Numbered from the stretch's first letter, positions 33,557-42,402 are shown. The stretch is 64,000 nt of DNA from DASVUS01 sp036388675 (GCA_036388675.1 DASVRI010000047.1:62001-126000), one strand, 5' to 3'. Notes: generated from the letters alone by a model not told the origin. Made by a program: numbers and translations.

Positions 33557-34429
33557 ATGACAACGTCTGAAGCCTACCAAAAAAGCGTCAGTTTGCTCAT
33601 CGACAGCGGATTTTCGCTTTCGCGCGCTCGCCTGGAAGCGCGTCTGCTGCTCGATCATGTTTGTGGCGTGCGGCACGCACACTTGCTGCAGCCGGATCGA
33701 GTACTCGCACCTCGCGATCACGACGAACTGCTCCACCTGTGCATGGAACTGCGTAGCTGCCAACCGCTGGCCTACCTGACACGGCAGCGCGAATTCTTCG
33801 GCCTGCCGTTTCGCTGCGACCGCCGCGCGCTGATTCCTCGTCCTGAAACCGAAATCCTGGTGGAACTCGCCGCAGCGCGCCTGAAAAACAACTCCGGCGC
33901 GCTCATTGCCGACCTGGGCACGGGCAGCGGATGCATCGCCGTCAGCATCGCTCATGCCGTTCCGGGTTCGGTCGTTTATGCCACAGATGTGAGCCCCGGC
34001 GCGCTGGACCTGGCGCGGGAAAACGCTGCGCTCAATCACGTGGCGAATCGCATCGAGTTCGTGGCAGGGCGCACAGCGAAATGGGCTTCACCGCTGCGAC
34101 GCGAGGGTTTCGGCGGAATGTTTGACTGTGTTCTGAGCAATCCTCCTTATATTTCCAGGGCCGACATTCAAACCCTTGAACCGCAAATCCGCGACTGGGA
34201 GCCACGTCTCGCCCTTGACGGCGGCGACGATGGACTCGACTGCTATCGCCAGATTGCATCGCAATGCGGCACGTTGCTCAAGCCGGATGGATTTCTCGCG
34301 GTCGAACTCGGTGCCGGACAATTCGCCGCCGTGCAAACGATTTTTGAAAGCGAAAGCTGGAAGGTCGAGCCAGCCGTGCACGACCTGGCCGGCATCGAAC
34401 GCGTCCTGGTGGCGACATTAAAACAATGA
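33557..34429 (+). CDS. prmC: Release factor glutamine methyltransferase PrmC
   Basis: 290 residues. PrmC (HemK) methylates the glutamine of the GGQ motif in release factors, here encoded just upstream. The N-terminal helical domain (1-90) is followed by the methyltransferase: RPETEILVE, DLGTGSG (119-125, AdoMet) and SNPPYIS with N195-PPY, the catalytic motif. The stop overlaps the start of tsaC as ATGA. Confidence 0.95.
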   Translation: MTTSEAYQKSVSLLIDSGFSLSRARLEARLLLDHVCGVRHAHLLQPDRVLAPRDHDELLHLCMELRSCQPLAYLTRQREFFGLPFRCDRRALIPRPETEILVELAAARLKNNSGALIADLGTGSGCIAVSIAHAVPGSVVYATDVSPGALDLARENAALNHVANRIEFVAGRTAKWASPLRREGFGGMFDCVLSNPPYISRADIQTLEPQIRDWEPRLALDGGDDGLDCYRQIASQCGTLLKPDGFLAVELGAGQFAAVQTIFESESWKVEPAVHDLAGIERVLVATLKQ

Positions 34430-35025
34430 ACAGAATTGATGATGCGACATTGCAGCGCATTCACGACGGCAGCCTTGTTGTCTTTCCGACCGAAACCATT
34501 TACGGGCTGGGCTGCATTGCCACGGATGCGGCAGCGGTTGCGCGTTTATTTGCGGTCAAGGGCCGCGAGCCAGGCAAACCGCCGCCGTTGCTGGTGCCCG
34601 ACGAAGCGCTGTTGAGTACTCTGGTGGAGGAAATCCCCGACTTCGCCCAGCAGTTGATGCAGCAACACTGGCCGGGAGCTTTGACGCTGGTGTTACGCGC
34701 ACGGCCTGCGTTGCCGTGGCTCGTGACCGGCTTGAATGCACAGGGGCAACCGACTGTTGCGGTGCGGCGTTCGGCGCATCCCGTCGCGCGCGAGCTGTGC
34801 GAGATGTTGCAGGCGCCGCTCGTGGCGACTTCGGCTAACTTCGCGGGCGCGACGGGCAAAGCAGCCAATCCACAGTCGCTGGGAGATGTGGCAGCGGAAC
34901 TATTAGCGCGAGTCGAAATCGTGCTTGATGGTGGAACCGTTGGCGGGCTGCCATCAACCATCGTCGATTGTAGCGGTGCTGCGCCGCGCGTGCTGCGCCA
35001 GGGCGCTTTACAGTTGCCGTTTTAA
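34426..35025 (+). CDS. tsaC: Threonylcarbamoyl-AMP synthase (Sua5/YciO/YrdC family)
   Basis: 199 residues, the single-domain TsaC length. It makes threonylcarbamoyl-AMP from threonine, bicarbonate and ATP for the t6A37 modification of ANN-decoding tRNAs. Visible motifs are FPTETIYGLGC (20-30), KGREPGKPPPLL, HWPGALTLVL, VAVRRSAHPVA, LVATSANFAG and STIVDCSGAAPRVLRQGA. It is coupled to prmC by the ATGA overlap, a widely conserved neighbour pair. Confidence 0.95.
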   Translation: MNRIDDATLQRIHDGSLVVFPTETIYGLGCIATDAAAVARLFAVKGREPGKPPPLLVPDEALLSTLVEEIPDFAQQLMQQHWPGALTLVLRARPALPWLVTGLNAQGQPTVAVRRSAHPVARELCEMLQAPLVATSANFAGATGKAANPQSLGDVAAELLARVEIVLDGGTVGGLPSTIVDCSGAAPRVLRQGALQLPF

Positions 35026-35082
35026 CTGCGCTGCAAACGTGACGCACAAACGAGTACTCGCGAATGCATTAGACTATCGTTG

Positions 35083-35640
35083 ATGACGATTTTGTTTGTC
35101 TGTTCGGGCAACACATGCCGTTCGCCGCTGGCGGTTGCGGCATGGAGCAGGCTCGCCGGCGCAGATTCCCACGCCTTGAAGTCGACCGACGTTGTTTCGG
35201 CGGGAGCTTTTGCCTCTGAGGGCGCTCCGGCATCGCGCCATGCGGTGACTGTGGCGCAAGGATGGGGCTGCGATCTATCCGCGCACCGCGCCCGCCAGTT
35301 GCGTGACGAAGATATTAAGCGCGCCGATCTCATCTGCACCATGACGCAGTCGCAGGCCGAAGTTTTACGTGGCCGTTATCCGGCTGATGCCGCCAAAGTG
35401 CGAGTGCTGGGACAGTGGCGCAGCGGGCGTCGTCAAGCAGCGGAAACTGAAGACACCGCGCGCCTGCAATCGCTCGTGGATGGCGGCTCGGCATGGCCTG
35501 ATGACGAAGGCGCCCTGTCCGACATCATGGATCCTTACGGCGGCTCCATGGAGGCCTATCGCTCATGCGCCAGCCAGATTGAAGATGCCGTAGCCGGCCT
35601 ATGCGCCGCATTGCAACGCAACGAAGTGGAGGGCCTGTGA
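35083..35640 (+). CDS. Low-molecular-weight protein-tyrosine-phosphatase family
   Basis: 185 residues. CSGNTCRSP (C7 to R13) is the C-x5-R-S phosphatase loop, and DIMDPYGGS supplies the general acid aspartate near residue 150. Homologues act on phosphotyrosine, often controlling exopolysaccharide kinases, or as arginine phosphatases (YwlE type); the T in the loop (CSGNTCRS) resembles YwlE, so protein-arginine phosphatase is possible. An ATG is preferred over the TTG one codon upstream. Its stop overlaps the next start (GTGA). Confidence 0.88.
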   Translation: MTILFVCSGNTCRSPLAVAAWSRLAGADSHALKSTDVVSAGAFASEGAPASRHAVTVAQGWGCDLSAHRARQLRDEDIKRADLICTMTQSQAEVLRGRYPADAAKVRVLGQWRSGRRQAAETEDTARLQSLVDGGSAWPDDEGALSDIMDPYGGSMEAYRSCASQIEDAVAGLCAALQRNEVEGL

Positions 35641-36320
35641 TACGTTTCCTCTCGCGACGAGTACTCGTGTCGTGCGGTGCTGCCCTGTGCATACCGCTAA
35701 TTCTCGGCGGTTGCAGCCAGCAGCAAGGCACACGTGAGGGTTCTTCCATCACATCTTTGCTGGCGGGCGCCGGGCGTTCCATCGGTGCCGCGCGCGCCTA
35801 TGACCGTGCCACACGAAGATTGGGAGAAGCCATGAGTGCTAATGACACAGGGTATATTCTGGCTGACGCTGCAAGAAACAAGCGGGAACTTAGCTTGGGC
35901 GCAGTTCTTACGGGTCAGGCTTTAGATAGTTGCGAAGAAGCATTACGTGACATGTCTCGCCCTGAGTTAAAGAAACAGATGCCGCATTTTCAATTCGGTT
36001 GTGCTAACGTCCGTGACTCGGTCGCATGGGCTTTGTATCGGCAACAGCGCTACAAAGAAGCTCTGTTGCAACAAGAGCAAGCTATCGCCGAGACGAGCGC
36101 AGTTGCTGCATTGATGGGAACAGCGAGACAAAGTGAAGTTAACCGCACCAAGGCAGAGTTGCGCTATCATCTTGGTGAAATCTATCGCGCCTTGGATCGT
36201 CGAGAGGAGGCGCGGCAGCAGTTTCAAATGGCTCTAAAAGTAGTTCCCAGGCACAGTGGGGTTGTAGCAGGGCTGCGCGCGTTAGAGCGTGAGCCGCTAA
36301 GTGGACGACAAAGACGTTGA
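35637..36320 (+). CDS. Lipoprotein with TPR-like helical repeats
   Basis: 227 residues. The GTG start overlaps the phosphatase stop (GTGA) and has GGAGGG four to nine bases before it. A signal with PLILGGC gives lipidation at Cys26. The mature part is helical: VAWALYRQQRYKEALLQQEQAIAE and LRYHLGEIYRALDRREEARQQFQMALKVVP read as tetratricopeptide repeats. Probable role: an assembly or scaffold protein at the outer or inner membrane. The 5' end is GC-rich like its neighbours, but the remainder is AT-richer and lacks the local codon bias, which may mark a different origin. Confidence 0.7.
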   Translation: MIRFLSRRVLVSCGAALCIPLILGGCSQQQGTREGSSITSLLAGAGRSIGAARAYDRATRRLGEAMSANDTGYILADAARNKRELSLGAVLTGQALDSCEEALRDMSRPELKKQMPHFQFGCANVRDSVAWALYRQQRYKEALLQQEQAIAETSAVAALMGTARQSEVNRTKAELRYHLGEIYRALDRREEARQQFQMALKVVPRHSGVVAGLRALEREPLSGRQRR

Positions 36321-36506
36321 GGATGTAACTTAACCCGGCTTGCTACCCAGCGTGTCCCGCCCGTGAACGTTGGGCTGTGCGGGCTGAGAACAGAAAAGCC
36401 GGCTGACGCGGCCTCCTTGACAATCATCAGCCCCGTTCAGGGGGCTTCACCTCATCAGCCCGCCACTTCAGCCGCGGGCAAATTATAGGTAGCCAGTCGG
36501 ATTAGC

Positions 36507-37178
36507 TTAATGAGAGTGTCGAGCTGCGAACTGTTGGGCCTGCGGCACCGGATTCTCGGTCTCGCGCTGTGCGGCGGCATCACGTTGCACCTGTTGTAAA
36601 TCGAGTTCAGTTGAAGGACGAACATCGCCTTTAAGCACCTGCTCAATCAATTGCAGTGCATGTTCATTGTCCTCCACGCGGTTCGATGCAGAGCAATCGC
36701 ACGGCGCGATGATGTGAAAGTCGCGCATGTAGGCATCGTTGGCCGTGAACAGCACGCAGATATTGCCTGCCACGCCAGTGAGAATCAGCGTTTTTGCCTG
36801 AATATACTCCAGCAGGATGTCGAGCGTGGTTGAGAAAAAGGCCGAGTGCTTCGGCTTCAAAACGAAGTAGTCGTCTTCGTCGGGTTTTAGCATCTCCACC
36901 AGCGGCTTGCCCCGCACATCATCCTGTAAGCAGTGGTCGATGAGCGCTTTTACATCCGAGCGCCATTGACCGAAGTTATCGTTGACGTAAATAGCCGGAA
37001 TATCCAGCGCCTTGGCACGCTGCTTTAGCTCGGCGATGCGCTGCGCCATCGGCAGAGCGTGCGGCAGCAGGGAATCGCCGCCTTCCCATTCCAGGTCGTT
37101 GATAACATCAATCAACAGCAGAGCGACATCCGATTTGTCCGGCACATTGCCGTGTAAGTCTTCATTTCGAGCAGGCAT
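36507..37178 (-). CDS. Isochorismatase-like cysteine hydrolase
   Basis: 223 residues. D24 (LLLIDVINDLE), a lysine at 108-110 (VLKPKHSAFF) and C141 (GVAGNICVLFTANDAYMRD) form the Asp-Lys-Cys triad of the family, which cleaves amides or enol ethers such as nicotinamide or isochorismate. I chose the ATG at 37176-37178 because ARNEDLHGN looks like the true N-terminus; 37208 is an alternative. The substrate is unknown. An attC-like element lies just upstream, so it is at the edge of, or within, the accessory patch. Confidence 0.85.
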   Translation of the reverse strand: MPARNEDLHGNVPDKSDVALLLIDVINDLEWEGGDSLLPHALPMAQRIAELKQRAKALDIPAIYVNDNFGQWRSDVKALIDHCLQDDVRGKPLVEMLKPDEDDYFVLKPKHSAFFSTTLDILLEYIQAKTLILTGVAGNICVLFTANDAYMRDFHIIAPCDCSASNRVEDNEHALQLIEQVLKGDVRPSTELDLQQVQRDAAAQRETENPVPQAQQFAARHSH

Positions 37179-37220
37179 GGTGCAGCACGTCGGCAAATGA
37201 AATGCCATGAACAGCCGTGT

Positions 37221-37309
37221 GTCGATTAATCTCACCGGCCGCCGAAAGCCGAAGCGGAGCCGAGGAGCGAGGCGAAGTGTAGGCGGTCGGATGCAGCGCC
37301 TTGTTGGAC
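37221..37309 (-). repeat. attC-like integron recombination element A
   Basis: On the reverse strand it begins GTCCAAC (the R'' box form RYYYAAC) followed by AAGGCGCTGCATCCGACCGCC, and contains the inverted partner GGCGGCCGG. The far end (GATTAATCGAC) is a poor R' match, so the site may be decayed. It begins 16 bases after the stop of the DUF4375 gene, exactly where a cassette's attC belongs. It shares the core AGGCGCTGCA / CGACCGCCTACA with element B. Confidence 0.55.
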
Positions 37310-37324
37310 GGCTGTTGCTGAGTT

Positions 37325-37864
37325 TTAGGCCAGCTTTACGAATTGGTCAAGGTTTGTTTTGGCAAATTGAATCGCCAATTCATCGGCTGAGGGCTTGCAA
37401 GCATAGTATTGCTTGTCATAGTCATACTGTTCATTTTGTTGAGCGTAAGACACGAAACCTAAAACTCCGCGAATGCCTTTGGCGCGTTTGGGCATCGTAG
37501 TTTGGCTGGCTGCTTTCAATATTTCGTGCTGTTGATTTGCTCCCACTTTCCGAAGAGCTTGGAGAAGTTCTTCAAGATGTTCAGTCCCGTTATTGGCAAA
37601 ATACTGACCGTGCCCACCGTTATGCACTTCCGAATCGTAGCGCATAATGAGATGCAGGACACACTGCATCTCGCTCAATTCATCGTAAGGCACCAAAAAG
37701 GCTAAATCAACAAGAGCGTTTCGCAACTCCCAACTTTCGTGTTCTTTTCCCAACACAACCCGAACTTTGGGAGTATTAGGCTCTTGTGAATAAACATAGC
37801 GCCGGCCTTCCGCTTGGTTGGCTGACTGCTTGACCATAACTTTTTCGTTCGAATTGTTCTCCAT
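37325..37864 (-). CDS. DUF4375 (DMP19-like) protein
   Basis: 179 residues. SEVHNGGHGQYFANN (79-93) followed by alternating helices (EHLEELLQALRKVGANQQHEIL) is the pattern of the DMP19/DUF4375 family. Neisserial DMP19 is a DNA-mimic protein, but most members are uncharacterised and frequent in integron cassettes and toxin-immunity settings. AT-rich relative to the flanks, no signal peptide. Bounded by attC-like elements on both sides, as expected for a single-gene cassette. Confidence 0.75.
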   Translation of the reverse strand: MENNSNEKVMVKQSANQAEGRRYVYSQEPNTPKVRVVLGKEHESWELRNALVDLAFLVPYDELSEMQCVLHLIMRYDSEVHNGGHGQYFANNGTEHLEELLQALRKVGANQQHEILKAASQTTMPKRAKGIRGVLGFVSYAQQNEQYDYDKQYYACKPSADELAIQFAKTNLDQFVKLA

Positions 37865-37915
37865 CTTTTCACCCGCTTTCTTATTCTACAGCACCCAACT
37901 AGGCCGCGCGCAGCC

Positions 37916-38011
37916 GCCTAACGACCAAGATTACCCGCCGCCGGAAGTGTAGAGACCGAAGCGAGGAACGAGCGCAGGCTGTAGGCGGTCGAGTGCAGCG
38001 CCTTATTGGGC
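37916..38011 (-). repeat. attC-like integron recombination element B
   Basis: A 96-base element. On the reverse strand it starts GCCCAAT and ends GTTAGGC, an R''/R' pair (the latter an exact GTTRRRY match). The internal segments CGACCGCC and GGCGGCGGG form the inner stem. It lies 50 bases after the stop of the gene at 38061-38579 and shares about 30 bases of one arm with element A. No integrase gene is in the window. Confidence 0.6.
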
Positions 38012-38060
38012 TGCTTGTTTGTCAAGTAGCGCGACATTCATCGGCCAACTGACAAACAAT

Positions 38061-38579
38061 TTAAGTCTTCACTGGAAGCAGCATGATGGTTTTTGGCTGC
38101 TGTGCATTGGTTGGTGTTTCTTGAAGTTGAGTGCCATCTGTCTTGAAGATGTGATACATTGCGCCTTCAAGAATCCATTGATTCGGCACTGTTGAGTCAG
38201 GAGACATAGACTTAGCCAAGCAGACTTCAGGGAACACTCCGTCGGAAAGCTTGGAAGTGCAGGAATTACGCAGTTTGTAAAGAAAGTAAGAGCGCATGAC
38301 TACATCATGCAACGCGCCATTTTTATCTCTGCGCCCCGAAATGTAGCAGTCGTAGCCGTTGCGGAGAAAGTGTAATTCGACGTGCTTGGATGAGTTGCTG
38401 AGCGTCTTTAACCCCCGCTGACGAAGAAGCACGCTTCGAGAGTTTGTTTTAGACGGATTCTGCTCCGCTTGTCGTGCTGAGTCTGATGGCTGTGCTTTCA
38501 GATTGTAGGCAGTAATCCCCAAGCCCGCAATCGCTACTGCCAAAACGGGAATGAGCCTACCTAACTTGTTCATTTTCAT
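38061..38579 (-). CDS. Unknown exported or membrane-anchored protein (cassette gene)
   Basis: 172 residues from the ATG at 38577-38579, preceded by GGGAGGAGA seven bases upstream. One N-terminal hydrophobic helix (LIPVLAVAIAGLGITAY, about 8-24) acts as signal or anchor. The rest is polar with four to five cysteines (DCYISG, NSCTSK, EVCLAK) that could form disulphides outside the membrane. No family recognised. Composition is AT-richer than the surroundings. Together with element B it reads as an integron-type cassette. Confidence 0.6.
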   Translation of the reverse strand: MKMNKLGRLIPVLAVAIAGLGITAYNLKAQPSDSARQAEQNPSKTNSRSVLLRQRGLKTLSNSSKHVELHFLRNGYDCYISGRRDKNGALHDVVMRSYFLYKLRNSCTSKLSDGVFPEVCLAKSMSPDSTVPNQWILEGAMYHIFKTDGTQLQETPTNAQQPKTIMLLPVKT

Positions 38580-38684
38580 CTCTGTCTCCTCCCGACAATA
38601 CTTTGACACACAGAAACGCCGCGCGCAGCAGCACAACAATATAATACACGGCTCTTCGTGGATGAGTACTCGAACGATCACTGG

Positions 38685-39509
38685 CTACGCCGCAGCAATG
38701 CTTTCACTCTTCAGCACGCGCTGCACTTCTTGTTCCCAGGTGCCGCCTACTTTCACACCATATTCGTTCTCGCCGCCGTTGGCCTGCGGGCCCGTGAGAT
38801 AGGGGCGTTTCCCCGGCTCAAAGCCGCCGACTGCTTCCTGAGTAACCTGGGCATTGATGAAGTGCAGAGCGACTCCGGCGCGCTCGTGATCGGTGTTGTT
38901 GGCGCCCGTCGCGTGTGGCGTGCCGTAAGCGAAAAACAGCACTCCGCCAGCCGGTAGCTCGATGGTTACCGCCTGCGACTCGTCGGGGTAACAGCGAATG
39001 TGGTGATCGGATTGCGGATCGCGCGTATGTTCCAGTTGCTGGCGAAATGCGCCGGGCACAACGCGCATTGTGCCGTTTTCTTTGTCCGCGTCGTGTACCG
39101 CCGTCCACAGCGCCGTGCCTTTGAGAGGGTCGCTGATGCGGAAGTAGGCGTTGTCCTGGTGCCAGTTGGTGCCGGCGCCGTGCTTGCCCGGCTTGAGAAA
39201 CACCTGATCGAGATGCAGCAGCACCGGGTCGCCGATGAGCTGGCGCACCGCCTGGGCCACTTTAGGTGCAAACGGCATGGCGCGAAAGAAATCGCTGTGC
39301 GGATACATTGGGCACAATTGCAAATTCATTCTGGTTTGCGAGTGCGTTTTGCCGTCGCCATCGGTGGCTACGTTGCGCAGCAGTCCATCGCACTTGAGGC
39401 GTTGCAATTCGGCTTGCATGGCCCGCACTTCGTGCTCGTCCCAGAATTGGGTGACGGCCAGGTAACCATGCGTGCGAAAATGCTCGATTTGTGGCGGCGT
39501 GAACTGCAT
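38685..39509 (-). CDS. Phytanoyl-CoA dioxygenase (PhyH) family protein
   Basis: 274 residues. H117 and D119 (TNWHQDNAYF) with H199 (FAYGTPHATG) form the Fe(II) site, and ENGTMRVVPGAF is the conserved strand. It is more similar in layout to the ectoine-hydroxylase/EctD-like and sugar-modifying PhyH enzymes than to the copy at 23263, with which it shares little beyond motifs. Substrate unknown. The start ATG (39507-39509) has AGGAGAT six bases upstream. Confidence 0.88.
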   Translation of the reverse strand: MQFTPPQIEHFRTHGYLAVTQFWDEHEVRAMQAELQRLKCDGLLRNVATDGDGKTHSQTRMNLQLCPMYPHSDFFRAMPFAPKVAQAVRQLIGDPVLLHLDQVFLKPGKHGAGTNWHQDNAYFRISDPLKGTALWTAVHDADKENGTMRVVPGAFRQQLEHTRDPQSDHHIRCYPDESQAVTIELPAGGVLFFAYGTPHATGANNTDHERAGVALHFINAQVTQEAVGGFEPGKRPYLTGPQANGGENEYGVKVGGTWEQEVQRVLKSESIAAA

Positions 39510-39547
39510 GAATATCTCCTTGCGGGTACTCGCTTAACGCTTGGAGG

Positions 39548-40438
39548 CTAACGCCTGGAGGCAGCCGGTGTGGCGCGCTGTACGGCGTCTTGTGGATACC
39601 AGTTGCGTAGCCGCACCTGAATGCCGCTGCCCTGCAACGCCGCGCGAAACTGCTGCGGATTGCTGTTGGCCTGGTTGAAGGGATAGCGATAATGGTAGGG
39701 GTACACGACCTTCGGGTTGAAGCTCCGCGCGCCCCGAGCCGCTTCCTGCGGCGTCATGGTGAACGGCAGGTTCAGCGGCAGAAACGCCACGTCGATGTTC
39801 CTCAGGCTCTTCATTTCAGGAATGGCTTCGGTATCGCCCGCAACATAGATGCGCCGACCTCCTAAAGTTAACACATAACCGTTGCCTGCACCTTTAGGAT
39901 GGAACTTCTGTCCCGGCTGCGGGCCGCGCACCAGGTTATACATCGGGACTGCGGCCAGGGCCAGGCCGGGAATGTTGGACTGCACGTGGTCGGTTGCGAT
40001 GGGCCTTTTCGCGTTGTAGGCGTCGCCGTTATTCATTGGCACCACGTTGGGCCACGGGCTGAACTGTCCTGAAACGAGAGTCGGCATCACGACAACGGTG
40101 CGCGGTGTGCTGACGCGCAGAATTGCATCGCGATCGAGGTGGTCGGGATGGCCATGGGTGATGAGAACGAGATCGGCTTTTTTGGTGTAACGTCCCGGAC
40201 TAAACGGGTCAACGATGATAACCTTGCCGCGATGCTCAATTTGTACCGTGCCGTGAAAAATCGGCGTGATACGAATGTTGCCGCCGCGCGCAGAAAGAAT
40301 ATCCGAAGGCTGCACCACATACGGCTGCGTTGTAGCCCTCCGTGGCGTAGCCGTCCGTGGCGCAGCGTGCAGTTTCCAGGCTGCGCTGGCTAATGTGAAC
40401 ACAGCGAAGAACGACAAAGCGGATGTCTTGATTCTCAT
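39548..40438 (-). CDS. Exported MBL-fold metallo-hydrolase
   Basis: 296 residues. A signal peptide (core LSFFAVFTLASAAWKL, cut near AAP at 26) is followed by a period-five ATPRR-like stretch and then the metallo-beta-lactamase fold: THGHPDHLD (H95, H97, D99, H100), and a late YPYHYRYPF supplying another histidine. The fold resembles UPF0173/UlaG-like lactonases. An extracytoplasmic location is unusual for this subgroup. It ends 38 bases upstream of the PhyH gene start and may be co-transcribed with it. Confidence 0.85.
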   Translation of the reverse strand: MRIKTSALSFFAVFTLASAAWKLHAAPRTATPRRATTQPYVVQPSDILSARGGNIRITPIFHGTVQIEHRGKVIIVDPFSPGRYTKKADLVLITHGHPDHLDRDAILRVSTPRTVVVMPTLVSGQFSPWPNVVPMNNGDAYNAKRPIATDHVQSNIPGLALAAVPMYNLVRGPQPGQKFHPKGAGNGYVLTLGGRRIYVAGDTEAIPEMKSLRNIDVAFLPLNLPFTMTPQEAARGARSFNPKVVYPYHYRYPFNQANSNPQQFRAALQGSGIQVRLRNWYPQDAVQRATPAASRR

Positions 40439-40521
40439 GTTGTTTTGCTGACCTCCTCAAAAGAAAAGAACGTGTGGAGGCGCCCAGCACCGTGCCAGGC
40501 GCTGCACGAGTACTCGCCTTT

Positions 40522-42336
40522 CTATTCGTTGACGCGAAGCACGCTCAAGAAGGCTTCCTGCGGAATTTCTACGCTGCCGACCTGCTTCATGCGCTTTTTG
40601 CCTTCGCGCTGCTTTTCCAGCAGTTTGCGCTTGCGCGAAATGTCGCCGCCGTAACACTTGGCCGTCACGTCTTTGCGCATGGCCGAAAGTTGTTCGCTGG
40701 CCACAACTTTGGCCCCGATGGCGGCCTGAATCTTAATCTGGAACATCTGGCGCGTCAGCAACTCTTTAAGTTTTTCACACATCGCTTTGCCGCGCTTGTA
40801 TGCCTGTTCACGATGGCAAATGAATGACAGCGCATCCACCGCTTCGCCGTTCAGCATGATGTCGAGTTTGACCAGCGGCGCCTGCACATACTCCGCCAGC
40901 TCATAATCGAGCGAAGCGTAACCTCGCGTGCGGCTCTTGAGCTGGTCGAAGAAGTCCATGATCATTTCCGACAGCGGCAGCACATAGGTGATCGTGACGC
41001 GTCCACCGCTGGATGAGAATTCCATGCCCTTATGAATGCCGCGCCGCGACTCGCAAAGCTCCAGGCACGGGCCGACGTATTCGGGCGGCACAATGATGGT
41101 GCAAACAACCGTCGGCTCCTCGATGCGCTCGATTTCGTGCGGCGCCGGCATCTTGGCCGGGTTGTCGATTTCAAACACTTCGCCCGTTACACGCGTCACG
41201 CGATAGACAACGCTGGGCGCGGTGGCAATCAGCGTCAGATTATATTCGCGCTCCAGCCGCTCCTGGATGATGTCCATGTGGAGCAAACCCAGAAAGCCGC
41301 AGCGGAAACCAAAACCCAGCGCCGGGCTGGAATCCGCCGCGTAGGTCAGCGACGCGTCGTTGAGGCGTAATTTGTCAAGCGCGTCGCGCAGGTCGGAGAA
41401 TTCATTCGCTTCAACCGGATACAGGCCGCAGAATACCATCGGCTTGGGTTCGCGGTAGCCGGGCAGGGCTTCGCGCGCCGGGTTCTGAGTACTCGTTACC
41501 GTGTCGCCGATGCGCACTTCGGCCACGTCTTTGATGCCTGCGATGAGATAACCCGTTTCGCCGGCGGACAACTTGGCGACCGGCGTCATCTTCGGACGGA
41601 AGACACCGAGTTCGGTCAGCTCGAAGCGATGGTCACTGCCCATCAACTTCACTTCCTGCCCGGCGAGCAGCGTGCCTTCCATGACACGAACATAGACGAT
41701 GATGCCGCGATACGCATCAAAAGTGGAATCAAAAATCAGGGCGCGCAGCGGGTCGTCGGCTTCGCCTTTGGGCGGCGGAATTCGCTCGACAATGGCTTCG
41801 AAAATCTCTTCGACACCGATGCCGCTTTTGCCCGATGCCAGCAGCACTTCTTCACCCGGCAGGCCGACGATTTCCTCGACTTCGGCGATGACGCGGTCGG
41901 GGTCGGCATTGGGCAAATCAATCTTATTGAGGACGGGAATGATGCGCAAATCGCTCATGATGGCGAGATGCGCATTGGCGACGGTTTGCGCCTCGACGCC
42001 CTGGCTGGCATCGACGATGAGCAGTGCGCCCTCACAGGCCGCCAGAGCACGCGAAACTTCATAGCCGAAGTCAACGTGACCCGGAGTGTCGATAAGGTTG
42101 AGAACGTAATCTTTGCCGTCCTGCGCGCGATAATTGAGGCGCACGGCACTGGCTTTGATAGTGATGCCGCGCTCGCGCTCCAGGTCCATGGAGTCGAGCA
42201 TCTGGTCTTTCATGTCACGCTCGGAGACGGCATTAGTCATCTGCAACATGCGGTCGGCCAGAGTGCTCTTGCCGTGGTCGATGTGCGCGATGATGGAAAA
42301 GTTGCGAATTCGGTCTTGCTGGTATTCTTGTTGCAC
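40522..42336 (-). CDS. lepA: Elongation factor 4 (LepA) GTPase
   Basis: 604 residues, full length. EF4 is a ribosome-associated GTPase proposed to back-translocate or help 30S assembly. The G1 motif is AHIDHGKSTLADRM (17-30), G2 RGITIKA, G3 DTPGH, G4 NKID. The LepA-specific C-terminal domain follows elongation-factor domains and ends KKRMKQVGSVEIPQEAFL. A GAGTACTC within it encodes Ser-Thr. A single gene, with a hairpin upstream that terminates the prepilin-like gene. Confidence 0.97.
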   Translation of the reverse strand: MQQEYQQDRIRNFSIIAHIDHGKSTLADRMLQMTNAVSERDMKDQMLDSMDLERERGITIKASAVRLNYRAQDGKDYVLNLIDTPGHVDFGYEVSRALAACEGALLIVDASQGVEAQTVANAHLAIMSDLRIIPVLNKIDLPNADPDRVIAEVEEIVGLPGEEVLLASGKSGIGVEEIFEAIVERIPPPKGEADDPLRALIFDSTFDAYRGIIVYVRVMEGTLLAGQEVKLMGSDHRFELTELGVFRPKMTPVAKLSAGETGYLIAGIKDVAEVRIGDTVTSTQNPAREALPGYREPKPMVFCGLYPVEANEFSDLRDALDKLRLNDASLTYAADSSPALGFGFRCGFLGLLHMDIIQERLEREYNLTLIATAPSVVYRVTRVTGEVFEIDNPAKMPAPHEIERIEEPTVVCTIIVPPEYVGPCLELCESRRGIHKGMEFSSSGGRVTITYVLPLSEMIMDFFDQLKSRTRGYASLDYELAEYVQAPLVKLDIMLNGEAVDALSFICHREQAYKRGKAMCEKLKELLTRQMFQIKIQAAIGAKVVASEQLSAMRKDVTAKCYGGDISRKRKLLEKQREGKKRMKQVGSVEIPQEAFLSVLRVNE

Positions 42337-42366
42337 GATGAAAGTTTAGCGTAAACCGCAAAACAG

Positions 42367-42402
42367 TGCGGGCGAGTACTCAACAATGAGTACCCGCCCG
42401 CA
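42367..42402 (-). terminator. Hairpin ending the prepilin-like gene, built on GAGTACTC
   Basis: Arms 42367-42382 and 42387-42402 are inverted copies of 16 bases with one mismatch and a four-base loop. One arm holds an exact GAGTACTC (42374) and the other its one-base variant. Read leftward, it is followed by GTTTTGCGGTTT. It lies 21 bases after the prepilin gene stop. Confidence 0.75.

Noticed and set aside
36325..36390. Possible third attC-like site downstream of the isochorismatase gene (GCCCAAC ... GTTAAGT on the reverse strand)
   Set aside because: The boxes fit the consensus, but only about 48 bases separate them and the arms do not pair; it also lies where a terminator for the converging lipoprotein gene is expected.
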